Positions 34,553-42,622 are shown, counted from the stretch's first letter. The stretch: 64,000 nt of DNA from DATMBF01 sp035559595 (GCA_035559595.1 DATMBF010000020.1:62001-126000); one strand, 5' to 3'. Notes: generated by a model from the letters alone, not told the origin. Program-made: numbers and translations.

Positions 34553-35479
34553 ATGAAACTGGTCATTGCCGGAGGGAGCGGCTTTCTTGGCAGAGCCCTC
34601 ATCAGGCGACTCCTCGAGCTGCGGCATTCCGTTACCATCCTTTCCCGAAACCCGGATGCAGCAAGGGGTCGCCTTCCTTCCGAAGTCTCCGTAGTTTCCT
34701 GGGACGCCCGTTCGGTCGGCAGTTGGAAAGACCAGATTGATGGCGCTGATGCCGTCATTAACCTCACGGGCGAATCGATCGGCAACAAGCGCTGGACGAA
34801 AAGACAGAAGGAGATTCTCCTCTCCAGTCGTATTGACTCAACGAAGGCAATCGTCGAGGCGATCACATCCGCTCGTCAAAGACCAAAGACCCTTATCAAT
34901 CAATCTGCCGTTGGGTACTACGGGAATGTGCCGGATGGAGATGTTACCGAGGACCACCCGGCCGGGTCAGACTTCCTTGCCTTGGTAGCCACGCAGTGGG
35001 AGGCGGAGGCGCTCAAAGCTGAGGAGCTTGGAGTGCGTGTTGTGATGCCACGAACAGGTGTTGTCCTCAGTCAAGATGGAGGTGCACTGCCGAGAATGCT
35101 TCTGCCCTTCCGTTTGTTTGTCGGCGGACCGCTCGGATCAGGCAGACAATGGTTTCCCTGGATTCATCTCACAGACGAGGTGGCGGCGTTTGAGTTCATC
35201 TTGCAGAATTCCTCGCTCAAAGGTCCTGTAAATCTCACCGCGCCGGAGAGCGCAACAATGAAGCAATTCTGCGCAATCCTTGGCCGGGTGATGCATCGCC
35301 CCTCCTGGGCGCCGGTACCGGGTTTCGTGCTGAAGATCATCCTGGGAGAAATGGCTGGACCGCTGTTACTCGGTGGGCAAAAAGTCGTGCCGAAAAAGCT
35401 GCTGCAAGCAGGATACACGTTTCACTACCCAAACCTTGAAGAAGCGTTGCGCAACATCCTCACTTCAGGGGAAGGCTGA
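34553..35479 (+). CDS. TIGR01777 family NAD-dependent epimerase (YfcH/SDR39U1-like)
   Basis: The start is fixed by AAGGAGG at 34541-34547 five nt before ATG and by the conserved N-terminus MKLVIAGGSGFLGRALIRRL; an open frame runs 27 codons further upstream but lacks such support. The 308 residues form an extended short-chain dehydrogenase with the Rossmann motif GGSGFLG, VINLTGESIG, and LINQSAVGYYGN. The C-terminal DUF1731 region (about 255-300, ending KKLLQAGYTFHYPNLEEAL) is present. YfcH-like proteins have no settled substrate. It overlaps the convergent DUF5683 gene by 20 nt. Confidence 0.92.
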   Translation: MKLVIAGGSGFLGRALIRRLLELRHSVTILSRNPDAARGRLPSEVSVVSWDARSVGSWKDQIDGADAVINLTGESIGNKRWTKRQKEILLSSRIDSTKAIVEAITSARQRPKTLINQSAVGYYGNVPDGDVTEDHPAGSDFLALVATQWEAEALKAEELGVRVVMPRTGVVLSQDGGALPRMLLPFRLFVGGPLGSGRQWFPWIHLTDEVAAFEFILQNSSLKGPVNLTAPESATMKQFCAILGRVMHRPSWAPVPGFVLKIILGEMAGPLLLGGQKVVPKKLLQAGYTFHYPNLEEALRNILTSGEG

Positions 35480-36050
35480 ACTTTAACGAAATGTTTCCGT
35501 CCAGATCATCGGTAACTTCAAAATTGTAAAGGCTCGCCCCGACGTATGCATCTGCGACGTTCAAGATGTAAACGATCGCAATGTAGAAACCGAACTTGTC
35601 CCGCTCGTCGCGATAGAAATCTCTTACCAGCCGCGATCGCTCGTCGGGGCGACCGGCGCTCAGCGAGGCACGATACTCTCTCCGGAAGTCACGGTACTTC
35701 TTGTCTGCCTTCAACCATTGACTGACAAAGTACCCCCCGAATCCCCAAATCACCGGAATCCTCCAGTACCTCTCGGTGTAGAACTGTCCCGCACCGGGCA
35801 ACACGGCGGAAAGTCCTAAGGCAAGAGTTGGAGATTTTTGAGAACGAACAACTGAGAGGCCTGTCTCTTGAGAAGTGGAATCCACACGACTCGAAAATTC
35901 AAGTGGCGAAATCGATGATTGTGTTGAGGACTGGGAAAGAAGAGCGTCGGGGAACAAGAACAAGATCACCACAAAGAGAAGTGACGGCGAGAGGTGAATC
36001 CAACCGTTATTTTTCGACCAGGGCAATCGCTTCGATCTCCACTCGCACAT
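35460..36050 (-). CDS. DUF5683 membrane-associated protein
   Basis: This protein of about 196 residues matches DUF5683, a family of Bacteroidota-type proteins of unknown function. Diagnostic wording is ALGLSAVLPGAGQFYTERYWRIPVIWGFGGYF, with two hydrophobic stretches and a C-terminal NVADAYVGASLYNFEV segment. An N-terminal signal sequence (LLFVVILFLFPDALLSQ) precedes it. The start is uncertain: ATG at 36050, TTG at 36026 (gives a neater signal peptide) or ATG at 36116 (with GAGG but a 45-residue leader). All overlap the end of the RidA gene. Likely envelope-associated. Its 3' end overlaps the convergent epimerase by 20 nt. Confidence 0.78.
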   Translation of the reverse strand: MCEWRSKRLPWSKNNGWIHLSPSLLFVVILFLFPDALLSQSSTQSSISPLEFSSRVDSTSQETGLSVVRSQKSPTLALGLSAVLPGAGQFYTERYWRIPVIWGFGGYFVSQWLKADKKYRDFRREYRASLSAGRPDERSRLVRDFYRDERDKFGFYIAIVYILNVADAYVGASLYNFEVTDDLDGNISLKFSLPLK

Positions 36051-36396
36051 CACGAGGAAGGCGTGCAACCTCCACGGTGCTTCTCGCAGGAGCTGCCGCT
36101 GAGAAAAACTCAGCATAGACCTCGTTCATCGCCGCGAATTCACTCATATCCTTCAAGAAGACTGTCGTCTTGATGACGGACTTCATCGATGCTCCGGCTG
36201 CCTGAAGAATCTGCTCGACGTTTTTGAGCACCTGGCGGGTTTGCGCCTTGATGTCACCATCAACAACTTGGCCTGTGGCCGGATCGATGGCGACCTGTCC
36301 TGCAGTGTACACGATTCTCTCATCGACGAGAATGGCCTGACTGTAGGGTCCAATGGGAGACGGGGCTTTGTCCGTCAAGATCTTCTTCAGGGGCAT
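36007..36396 (-). CDS. ridA: RidA family enamine/imine deaminase
   Basis: RidA hydrolyses reactive 2-aminoacrylate and related enamines from PLP enzymes, protecting them. The 129 residues carry DKAPSPIGPYSQAILVDERIVYTAGQVAIDP, the KTTVFLKDMSEFAAMNEVY block and the C-terminal ARSTVEVARLPRDVRVEIEAIAL with the substrate-carboxylate Arg. Length is standard. It lies 12 nt downstream of parB. Any functional link with chromosome partition is not apparent; this is likely operon-end convenience. Confidence 0.94.
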   Translation of the reverse strand: MPLKKILTDKAPSPIGPYSQAILVDERIVYTAGQVAIDPATGQVVDGDIKAQTRQVLKNVEQILQAAGASMKSVIKTTVFLKDMSEFAAMNEVYAEFFSAAAPARSTVEVARLPRDVRVEIEAIALVEK

Positions 36397-36408
36397 ATCC
36401 TCCTCATG

Positions 36409-37329
36409 TTAACGACGTTTTTCGATTTCAGCAAACAGATCAAGAAGGCGGTCCAGATCATCCAGCGAATAAAACGAAATGACGATCTCTCCCCTTCCGC
36501 TACCGTGGCTCCTCACGGAAACCTTGGTCCCCAAAGCCTGCCGGATTTTCTCTTCGACATTTCGAATGCTCGATGCACCATCCGTCGGCGTCGAACGGCC
36601 CGGGCTTGATCGTCCTCCCGTCGTCTTCCCGTAGGAACGAACCATTTCCTCAACCTTGCGGACCGAGAGACCGCCATCGACAATCTTCTGATAAAACCGA
36701 ACTTGGGCCTTCTCATTGGGAAGCGCGAGCAAGGCTCGTGCATGACCCATGGTGATTTTGTCTTTCCGGATTCCCAGTTGGATGGGCTCCGGCAGTTTGA
36801 GCAGGCGGAGGAAATTCGTCACTGTCGTTCTGTCCTTCCCCACCTTCTTGGCGATTTCTTCCTGCGAGAGATTGCACTCGGTCATCAATCGTTCGTAGGC
36901 CTGGGCAATCTCGATGGCATTGAGATGTTCACGCTGGATGTTCTCGATCAGCGCCAGCTCGAGCATCTCGGCGTCGGTCTTTACCTCGATCACATACGCC
37001 GGAACACGTCGCAATCCAGCCTTCTGTGCCGCCCTCAACCGACGCTCACCCGAGATGAGTTGATATCCCCCCTCAACTCGCCTCACCGTGATCGGTTGAA
37101 TAACTCCCTTCTCCACGATGGAACGGCGCAACTCATCGAGAGCCGATTCATCAAACTCCACGCGTGGCTGATAGGGATTCGGCTGGATCTTTGAAACCTC
37201 TACGCTGACGATAACCCCGGTTTCCCCGCTATCCACTCCGCCCTTATGGACGCTCACTTCGGGCAGAGATGCTCTCGGGATGAGTGCACTTAGGCCGCGA
37301 CCAAGCACGGATTTTTTCTGTTGGGCCAT
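36409..37329 (-). CDS. parB: chromosome partitioning protein ParB (Spo0J family)
   Basis: ParB is a CTP-dependent clamp loaded at parS sites for chromosome segregation. The 306 residues open with LGRGLSALIP, then the ParB/Srx CTPase domain (IQPNPYQPRVEFDESALDELRRSI, ISGERRLRAAQKAGLRRVPAYVIE) and a helix-turn-helix (LSQEEIAKKVGKDRTTVTNFLRLLKLP). A C-terminal dimerisation zipper ends the protein. The GERR CTP-binding motif is intact. It follows parA by 3 nt. No parS site (TGTTTCACGTGAAACA) was recognised in the window. Confidence 0.95.
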   Translation of the reverse strand: MAQQKKSVLGRGLSALIPRASLPEVSVHKGGVDSGETGVIVSVEVSKIQPNPYQPRVEFDESALDELRRSIVEKGVIQPITVRRVEGGYQLISGERRLRAAQKAGLRRVPAYVIEVKTDAEMLELALIENIQREHLNAIEIAQAYERLMTECNLSQEEIAKKVGKDRTTVTNFLRLLKLPEPIQLGIRKDKITMGHARALLALPNEKAQVRFYQKIVDGGLSVRKVEEMVRSYGKTTGGRSSPGRSTPTDGASSIRNVEEKIRQALGTKVSVRSHGSGRGEIVISFYSLDDLDRLLDLFAEIEKRR

Positions 37330-37332
37330 GGG

Positions 37333-38127
37333 TTATGAGGAGGCCGTTATTGTGTCGGGAACTTGAACATTATGCCTGGCCAAAACTTCGCGCGCAAGCT
37401 CCATGTAATTGCGCGTTCCCGAACACACGGCATCATAGAGAATGATGGGCTTTCCAAAACTCGGGGCTTCACTCAGGCGAATGTTCCGAGTAACGATCGT
37501 CTCAAACACTTTGTCGCCGAAATACCGCTTAACCTCATCCAGAATCTGATTAGACAATCGCAGTCGCGAATCGAACATCGTGAGGAGTACGCCCTCGATA
37601 TCCAGATTCGGGTTGAACGTCTTCTTGACCATATTGATTGTATTAAAGAGCTGGCCAAGTCCCTCAAGCGCAAAATACTCGCATTGGACGGGGATGAGCA
37701 CCGAGTCAGCTGCCGTGAGGGCATTGAGCGTTAGCAACCCGAGGGATGGCGGGCAATCGATGATCACGAAGTCATACTTGTCTCGCACGCGCTCCAACGC
37801 TTTGGCCATCCGATGCTCCCGCTCCTCGATTTCCACCATCTCAATCTCCGCTCCAACAAGATTAATGTGCGATGGCAGAAGCCAAAGGAAGGGCATTTGC
37901 GTATCGACAATCGTCGAGGTGGGATCTAAACCGTTGAGGAGAACCTCATAAACCGTCCGCCCTTCGACTGGATTGACACCGACACCGCTTGTAGCATTTG
38001 CCTGGGGATCGGTATCGACGAGCAAAACGCGCTTTTCCGCTACGGCAAGACTGGCCGAGAGGTTGACGGCGGTGGTTGTTTTTCCGACTCCACCTTTTTG
38101 ATTTGCTATGACAATGATCTTTGCCAT
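37333..38127 (-). CDS. parA: chromosome partitioning ATPase ParA (Soj family)
   Basis: ParA is a deviant Walker ATPase whose nucleoid gradient moves ParB-parS. The chosen start gives 264 residues beginning MAKIIVIANQKGGVGKTTTAVNLSAS, with the signature Lys in KGGVGKTT. It also has DTDPQANATSG, VIIDCPPSLGLLTLNAL, and SNQILDEVKRYF. A start 36 nt upstream (38163) would add an atypical basic leader and overlap the neighbouring gene. Length fits chromosomal Soj proteins without an HTH domain. It forms a two-gene parAB module with parB. Confidence 0.95.
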   Translation of the reverse strand: MAKIIVIANQKGGVGKTTTAVNLSASLAVAEKRVLLVDTDPQANATSGVGVNPVEGRTVYEVLLNGLDPTSTIVDTQMPFLWLLPSHINLVGAEIEMVEIEEREHRMAKALERVRDKYDFVIIDCPPSLGLLTLNALTAADSVLIPVQCEYFALEGLGQLFNTINMVKKTFNPNLDIEGVLLTMFDSRLRLSNQILDEVKRYFGDKVFETIVTRNIRLSEAPSFGKPIILYDAVCSGTRNYMELAREVLARHNVQVPDTITASS

Positions 38128-38135
38128 GTTGTTTG

Positions 38136-38597
38136 CTACACCACCATCATTCCGCCTGCGCACAGTATTGCAAGAATGCCGGTTGCAACCGATCGCTTGA
38201 CAAGCTTACCGTAAGCAAGACTCCATCCCTCAAATTCCTCTCCGGTAGCACTCACCATCTTTTGGAGAACCTGTTTGATCTGCCAAGCAAAAAACGCGAG
38301 GGCCAGGAACAAAACCTGTTTCGCCAGCAAGAGCTTCGACCACGGCGTCGAAAAGTCGAACCATAGAAATCTCGGACTCAGAAGCATCAACAGGAATCCC
38401 GTCGTCAGCAGTGTCCAGAGACTCATCCAAACGAACCCCTGATAGCGATTCTGTGCCGCTCGGACGACTGTAGATCCTCCTGCACGCTCGTACTCAACCA
38501 CGGGCCCCATGACTGCATTCAGAAAAATGAGTCCGCCGATCCAGACAACGACGGAAACGACATGCATAACACGGCAAACCCAAAGAACGAAATCCAT
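38136..38597 (-). CDS. CopD-like small membrane protein
   Basis: A 153-residue protein with four predicted membrane helices (about 5-27, 52-72, 85-105 and 128-150). The N-terminal RVMHVVSVVVWIGGLIFLNAVMGP resembles the CopD/PcoD and DUF2269 type, where the His in the first helix and WIGG are conserved. Such proteins are linked to copper import or heme-related electron transfer, but no copper genes are nearby. It is upstream of parA (9 nt gap). Function assignment is tentative. Confidence 0.7.
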   Translation of the reverse strand: MDFVLWVCRVMHVVSVVVWIGGLIFLNAVMGPVVEYERAGGSTVVRAAQNRYQGFVWMSLWTLLTTGFLLMLLSPRFLWFDFSTPWSKLLLAKQVLFLALAFFAWQIKQVLQKMVSATGEEFEGWSLAYGKLVKRSVATGILAILCAGGMMVV

Positions 38598-38691
38598 AGA
38601 TGAGGTAACAGCTTCATGGGAGGACTAAGTGAATCGCTTGGAGCATGAAGGCACTGTCGAATATACCTTTTTTTCTGATTATTGCAAAACT

Positions 38692-39624
38692 TCAGGTAAA
38701 CTGGTCTTCGATCCTCAACTCGTAACCTCTGAGGAATTCCTCAATTCCCATCCTTCTCCTCCCCTCCTGCTGAAGCTCGACGACACTGATCACCCCAGAG
38801 CCGGTTTGCACTTCGAGTGATTGAGGAGAGACAGCAACAATTGTTCCGGGCGCGGCAGATCGAAGCTGGCCACTCTCCGAAAGTCTCGTTCGGTAAATCT
38901 TCAAAAGCTTTCCATTGTGCAATGTCCAGGCAGCGGGATACGGTGAAAGTCCGCGAACAAGGTTGTGTACCTGTGCTGACGTTTGCTCCCACCGGATTCT
39001 GCAATCTTCCTTAAAAATCTTGGGAGCTGTGGTTGCCAATGAGTCATCTTGAGGTCGAACTGTAACACGATCAAGCTCAATCAACCGGACGGTTTGAAGC
39101 ACTATTTCTGCGCCGACCTGAGCAAGTTTATCATGAAGTTCACCGGCTGTCTCGTCCGGCCCGATTCTCACTCTCGCTTGGAGAATGATTGACCCAGTAT
39201 CCACCTTATCCTGCAAGAAGAACGTCGTCACACCCGTCTCCGTCTCTCCACGGATAATCGCCCAGTTAATCGGAGCTGCACCGCGATACTTTGGAAGTAA
39301 TGAGGCGTGAAGATTGAACGATCCTTTAGGAGGAATTGTATAGACTTCTTTTGGGAGAATTCTGAACGCTACAACGACAAACAGATCGGCGTTCAGGAAC
39401 CGTAGTGAACTAATAATGGAAGGATCGGAGAGATTCTCAGGCTGAAGGAGTGTAAGATGATGTTGAAGAGCGAATGCCTTGACGGGCGACGGGGCAACCT
39501 GCTGGCCTCGTCCGCGAGGTCTATCAGGCGTTGTTACAACAGCGGCAACGTCGTAGCGGTTCTCGAGAAGAGTCTTAAGACTCGGGATCGCAAAGTGGGG
39601 TGTGCCCATAAAGACCAGTCGCAT
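38692..39624 (-). CDS. fmt: methionyl-tRNA formyltransferase
   Basis: Fmt formylates initiator Met-tRNA using 10-formyltetrahydrofolate. The 310 residues begin RLVFMGTPHFAIPSL. The catalytic loop FNLHASLLPKYRGAAPINWAIIRGE contains the Asn-His pair, and TGVTTFFLQDKVDTGSI and a C-terminal tRNA-binding domain follow. Length is standard. It is 9 nt downstream of def, the classical def-fmt pair for making and removing the formyl group. Confidence 0.96.
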   Translation of the reverse strand: MRLVFMGTPHFAIPSLKTLLENRYDVAAVVTTPDRPRGRGQQVAPSPVKAFALQHHLTLLQPENLSDPSIISSLRFLNADLFVVVAFRILPKEVYTIPPKGSFNLHASLLPKYRGAAPINWAIIRGETETGVTTFFLQDKVDTGSIILQARVRIGPDETAGELHDKLAQVGAEIVLQTVRLIELDRVTVRPQDDSLATTAPKIFKEDCRIRWEQTSAQVHNLVRGLSPYPAAWTLHNGKLLKIYRTRLSESGQLRSAAPGTIVAVSPQSLEVQTGSGVISVVELQQEGRRRMGIEEFLRGYELRIEDQFT

Positions 39625-39633
39625 TGCGAAGGC

Positions 39634-40260
39634 TCATGCCTCCACTTTCCTCAGCACTCGGCGCATCCCTTTCTTGCTGGCAGCGCTGATGACTGGATAG
39701 GTCGTCTCGATAACCCCTTTCTTGATTTTTGTCAATTTCGGCTTCAGTAAGGCTCGATTAGCGGTAGTAAGGTGATCGATGAACAGGATACCATCGAGAT
39801 GATCGATTTCGTGGAGGATTACTCTGGCAAGCAGACCGTCGGTTGTGAGCTCGGTTTCTTGAAATTTCGCGTCTCGAAAGACGACAGTAATTGTCTCCGC
39901 GCGTGTAACCTCTCCGCGAACATCCGGGATACTGAGGCAACCCTCCTCCATCGTCCACTCACGATCACGGCTCCGCACTACAGGATTGATGAGAACTAGT
40001 GTCGTCGGACCTTCACTTTTCTTGCGTTCTGTCTTCTTCTCCCCCTCCTCCTCGTCATTTTCGGCTCCAGTAATGTCGATCACAATGACACGGCGGAGGT
40101 CGCCGACTTGCGTTGCAGCAAGACCAATTCCGTTAGCGTTCCGCATCGTCTCAAACATATCGTACACCAGCTTGACGAGCGAGTCATCCATTGCCTGGAC
40201 GGGCTTTGCTTTTGCCCGCAGTACATCATGACCGTAAAGATAAATAGGAAGAATTGCCAT
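39634..40260 (-). CDS. def: peptide deformylase with charged insertion
   Basis: Def removes the N-formyl group from nascent proteins. All three motifs are present: GIGLAATQVG (about 44-53), EGCLSIP with the metal-binding Cys, and HEIDHLDG with two metal-binding His and the catalytic Glu. At 208 residues it is longer than the usual 165-190. A strongly charged insertion (about residues 65-87, GAENDEEEGEKKTERKKSEG) separates the strands before LINPVV, and the C-terminus is extended and basic. It precedes fmt by 9 nt. Confidence 0.95.
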   Translation of the reverse strand: MAILPIYLYGHDVLRAKAKPVQAMDDSLVKLVYDMFETMRNANGIGLAATQVGDLRRVIVIDITGAENDEEEGEKKTERKKSEGPTTLVLINPVVRSRDREWTMEEGCLSIPDVRGEVTRAETITVVFRDAKFQETELTTDGLLARVILHEIDHLDGILFIDHLTTANRALLKPKLTKIKKGVIETTYPVISAASKKGMRRVLRKVEA

Positions 40261-40328
40261 AGAATATGACAGAGGAACGTTTCAGTAATTTGCGATGGAA
40301 TATACGGAGGTGTGTGGCGGGAATCAAC

Positions 40329-40979
40329 TTACTGAGCAATGACTCGTCTTGCTCCTTCGTATCGTTTTTTGAAATATGAGCTTTGGAGCGAAGATATAGT
40401 TACGCCGAGCGTTACACTCGCGTGTGCAAAGAGGTCATCGCCAAGATAGATGCCGACATGAGAAGCCGATTCGCCCGTTGTGTTGAAGAAAACGAGATCG
40501 CCGAACTTCAGATCTTCAAACGAAACCGGTTTTCCGATCTTCGATTGATCCGCACTCGTCCGCGGTAGCTGAACACCGACAGAATTCTTAAATACGAGCA
40601 TCGTATAACCCGAACAATCGAGTCCCTGAGGCGTGTCGCCACCGTATTCATACGGAATACCCATGTAGCGGGAGATTTCACGCATCATTTTGCTTTGATC
40701 GAGCGGCTTGATCGCCGGATTCTTCTCTTTGCGAAAATCCCGTTTCCCCGCCACGATACTCTCTTTCACCTCGGGGGCAACCTTTTTGTCATCCTCGGCT
40801 TTTTCTTCCTCGATTTCTTTGGCTGAGAATCTGGCGCCGGGAGGTTTCCGCTCAGATGCCGCAGAACTCCGCTCCGCGTTTCCAAAGCGAGGTGAAGACG
40901 CGCCACAGCCGGGCAGACTCAGCAATCCCCACGCCATCAACGATAGAGAGACCGTTAGCCTGACTGCCCGGTTCGCCAT
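40329..40979 (-). CDS. NlpC/P60 family cell-wall hydrolase, lipoprotein
   Basis: Peptidoglycan endopeptidase of the NlpC/P60 family. The catalytic Cys is in GLDCSGYTMLVF, and His in SASHVGIYLGDDLFAHAS; a charged linker (about 30-90) precedes this domain. The start at 40979 gives 216 residues and a good lipoprotein signal (RLTVSLSLMAWGLLSLPGC, lipobox LPGC). Longer frames starting at 41036 or 41045 would run through a hairpin terminator at 40986-41013, so I prefer the later start. The protein probably sits on the periplasmic face and cuts stem-peptide bonds. Confidence 0.86.
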   Translation of the reverse strand: MANRAVRLTVSLSLMAWGLLSLPGCGASSPRFGNAERSSAASERKPPGARFSAKEIEEEKAEDDKKVAPEVKESIVAGKRDFRKEKNPAIKPLDQSKMMREISRYMGIPYEYGGDTPQGLDCSGYTMLVFKNSVGVQLPRTSADQSKIGKPVSFEDLKFGDLVFFNTTGESASHVGIYLGDDLFAHASVTLGVTISSLQSSYFKKRYEGARRVIAQ

Positions 40980-40985
40980 AAGAGC

Positions 40986-41013
40986 GAAAAAGCCCCGGCT
41001 TCGACCGAGGCTT
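40986..41013 (-). terminator. intrinsic terminator after the primary sigma factor gene
   Basis: On the minus strand AAGCCTCGG-TCGAAG-CCGGGGCTT forms a 9-bp stem (one G-U pair; arms 41005-41013 and 40990-40998) followed directly by T5 (40987-40991 on the plus strand as A). It lies 35 nt past the sigma factor stop and just upstream of the preferred NlpC start. Confidence 0.68.
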
Positions 41014-41047
41014 CCTCTCAAAACGATATGCTTCATTCCACCCAATA

Positions 41048-41905
41048 TTAGCCTAAGTATGCTCGCAAATGCTTACTACGCGAGGCATGTCGCAAGCGGC
41101 GAATCGCCTTTTCCTTGATCTGGCGCACCCGCTCGCGCGTCAAATTGAACTTCTCACCGATCTCCTCAAGCGTCAATGAGTGCTCTTGATCGAGGCCGAA
41201 ATAGAGCCTGATGACCTGCGCTTCACGCTCCGTAAGCGTCTTGAGTGCACGCCGAACCTCTTCGCGAAGCGACTCATCCATCAATGTGTGGTCGGGCGAG
41301 GGCTGCCTCGAATCCTGAATGACGTCGAGCAACCGATTGTCCTCCCCCTGTGCGAACGGCGCATCCATCGAGAGATGGCGACCGGAGATCTTCAGCGTAT
41401 CGGAGACTTCGAAAAGCGACATGTCGAGCTCCTCGGCAAGCTCGCTGGCGCTCGGCTCGCGCTCGAACTCCTGCTCGAGGGTGCTAAACGCCTTTCCGAT
41501 CTTGTTCAGCGCACCTACACGATTAAGCGGAAGGCGCACAATACGGGACTGCTCGGCAAGCGCTTGAAGAATCGACTGGCGTATCCACCAGACAGCATAC
41601 GAAATAAACTTGAAGCCGCGGGTCTCATCGAACCTCTTGGCGGCTTTGATCAATCCAAGATTTCCTTCGTTAATCAGATCGCCAAGGGAGAGTCCCTGGT
41701 TCTGATACTGTTTCGCTACACTGACGACGAAGCGGAGATTGGCCTTGGTGAGCTTCTCGAGGGCCTTTTGGTCGCCTTTCTTGATCCGCCGCGCGAGGTC
41801 AATCTCCTCCTGCGGTGTTAAGAGCTCGACCTTACCGATCTCCTGCAGATACTTATCTAACGATTGACTCTCTCTGTTTGTATATTGCTTGCTGATTTTC
41901 ACCAT
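41048..41905 (-). CDS. rpoD: primary RNA polymerase sigma factor, short Bacteroidota/Chlorobi type
   Basis: The 285-residue housekeeping sigma factor. It lacks region 1.1 and starts near region 1.2 (SLDKYLQEIGKVELLTPQEEIDLARRI), as in Bacteroidota and Chlorobi. Region 2 is canonical (LTKANLRFVVSVAKQYQNQGLSLGDLINEGNLGLIKAAKRFD; FKFISYAVWWIRQSI), region 3 follows, and region 4.2 has SLTLEEIGEKFNLTRERVRQIKEKAI. Intact region 2.4 and 4.2 agree with the consensus TTGACA/TATAAT promoter found before hrcA. A terminator follows its stop codon. It is downstream of two microcompartment vertex genes. Confidence 0.96.
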   Translation of the reverse strand: MVKISKQYTNRESQSLDKYLQEIGKVELLTPQEEIDLARRIKKGDQKALEKLTKANLRFVVSVAKQYQNQGLSLGDLINEGNLGLIKAAKRFDETRGFKFISYAVWWIRQSILQALAEQSRIVRLPLNRVGALNKIGKAFSTLEQEFEREPSASELAEELDMSLFEVSDTLKISGRHLSMDAPFAQGEDNRLLDVIQDSRQPSPDHTLMDESLREEVRRALKTLTEREAQVIRLYFGLDQEHSLTLEEIGEKFNLTRERVRQIKEKAIRRLRHASRSKHLRAYLG

Positions 41906-41973
41906 TCAATCACTAACCTTGTCTTGCGATATTCGCATTGATAAAACACCATAAGGCAAAGAAAAATTTCCGT

Positions 41974-42240
41974 TCACTTGAGGTCGATGCGATCGACGAT
42001 TCCCACGATACTGGCATCGACAGGCGACATCTCCAGAGGAAGTGGAATCACGGCCTCCCGTGCTGTAATATAAAACACCGTCTCGCCTGGTCCGGCACCT
42101 ACGGTGTCAACCGCCATGATCGGCGTACCCGCGTTCTCGCGTTTCCCATTCAGTGGCTGGACGATTTGCAGCTTGAAGTTCTTCAGGAACTCGTCTTTCC
42201 GAGTCGCCCAGATCGTTCCGATGACTTTTCCGAAGTACAT
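41974..42240 (-). CDS. EutN/CcmL family microcompartment vertex protein (copy 2)
   Basis: An 88-residue BMC-P pentamer protein; five copies normally cap each vertex of a bacterial microcompartment shell. Family features are GKVIGTIWATRKDE at the start, KLQIVQPL, MAVDTVGAGPGE and the closing PVDASIVGIVDRIDL. The usual GSSAR is changed to ITAREAV. It starts 3 nt after the first copy's stop and is only about half identical to it by eye, so the two are old paralogues. No hexameric BMC-H/T shell gene or encapsulated enzyme is in the window. Confidence 0.92.
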   Translation of the reverse strand: MYFGKVIGTIWATRKDEFLKNFKLQIVQPLNGKRENAGTPIMAVDTVGAGPGETVFYITAREAVIPLPLEMSPVDASIVGIVDRIDLK

Positions 42241-42243
42241 GCG

Positions 42244-42513
42244 TTAGTCCGCCACATCCAGCTTATCGACAACGGCGACAATCACGGCATCAACCGGCTT
42301 GTTTTTGGTTTGCGTGGTCTGACGCGCTGAGCTTCCCGACGTCACAAGCACAACATCGCCGACACCGGCCTGCACCGTATCGACCGCAACCACGAAGGTA
42401 TCTTTAAGTTTGTAATCGAGATCGACATGTTTGACGATCTGAAACTTCATTCCCACCAGTTCCTCATCTTTGCGTGTCGCCCACACTGTCCCGACCACTT
42501 TTCCCAGGAGCAT
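42244..42513 (-). CDS. EutN/CcmL family microcompartment vertex protein (copy 1)
   Basis: An 89-residue BMC-P protein, with GKVVGTVWATRKDEEL, MKFQIVKHVD, VAVDTVQAGVGDVVLVTSGSSAR and PVDAVIVAVVDKLD. The GSSAR segment is intact here. It is the first of the tandem pair, 3 nt before copy 2. A strong hairpin lies at 42591-42622 in its upstream region, and a 64-residue Cys-containing protein is encoded further upstream on the same strand. A paired vertex-protein locus without other shell genes is like the satellite loci known for some microcompartments whose main operon lies elsewhere. Confidence 0.93.
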   Translation of the reverse strand: MLLGKVVGTVWATRKDEELVGMKFQIVKHVDLDYKLKDTFVVAVDTVQAGVGDVVLVTSGSSARQTTQTKNKPVDAVIVAVVDKLDVAD

Positions 42514-42590
42514 AATCGGCCTTTCGTCTCTAAGTAAGACGGCGCAAACAACGAAATAGATTCACTGCATCAGTACAAAACTCAGTCGCG

Positions 42591-42622
42591 GAAGGTGTCA
42601 CTTCTTTCACCGGTGACACTTC
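42591..42622 (-). promoter_or_regulatory. hairpin upstream of the microcompartment vertex genes
   Basis: On the minus strand GAAGTGTCAC and GTGACACCTTC (one bulged base) flank an 11-nt loop that also forms the perfect palindrome TCACCGGTGA (plus 42607-42616). It lies about 80-110 nt before the start of the first vertex gene and about 50 nt after the 64-residue gene. No T-run follows, so a leader structure or operator is more likely than a terminator. Role is inferred. Confidence 0.5.
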
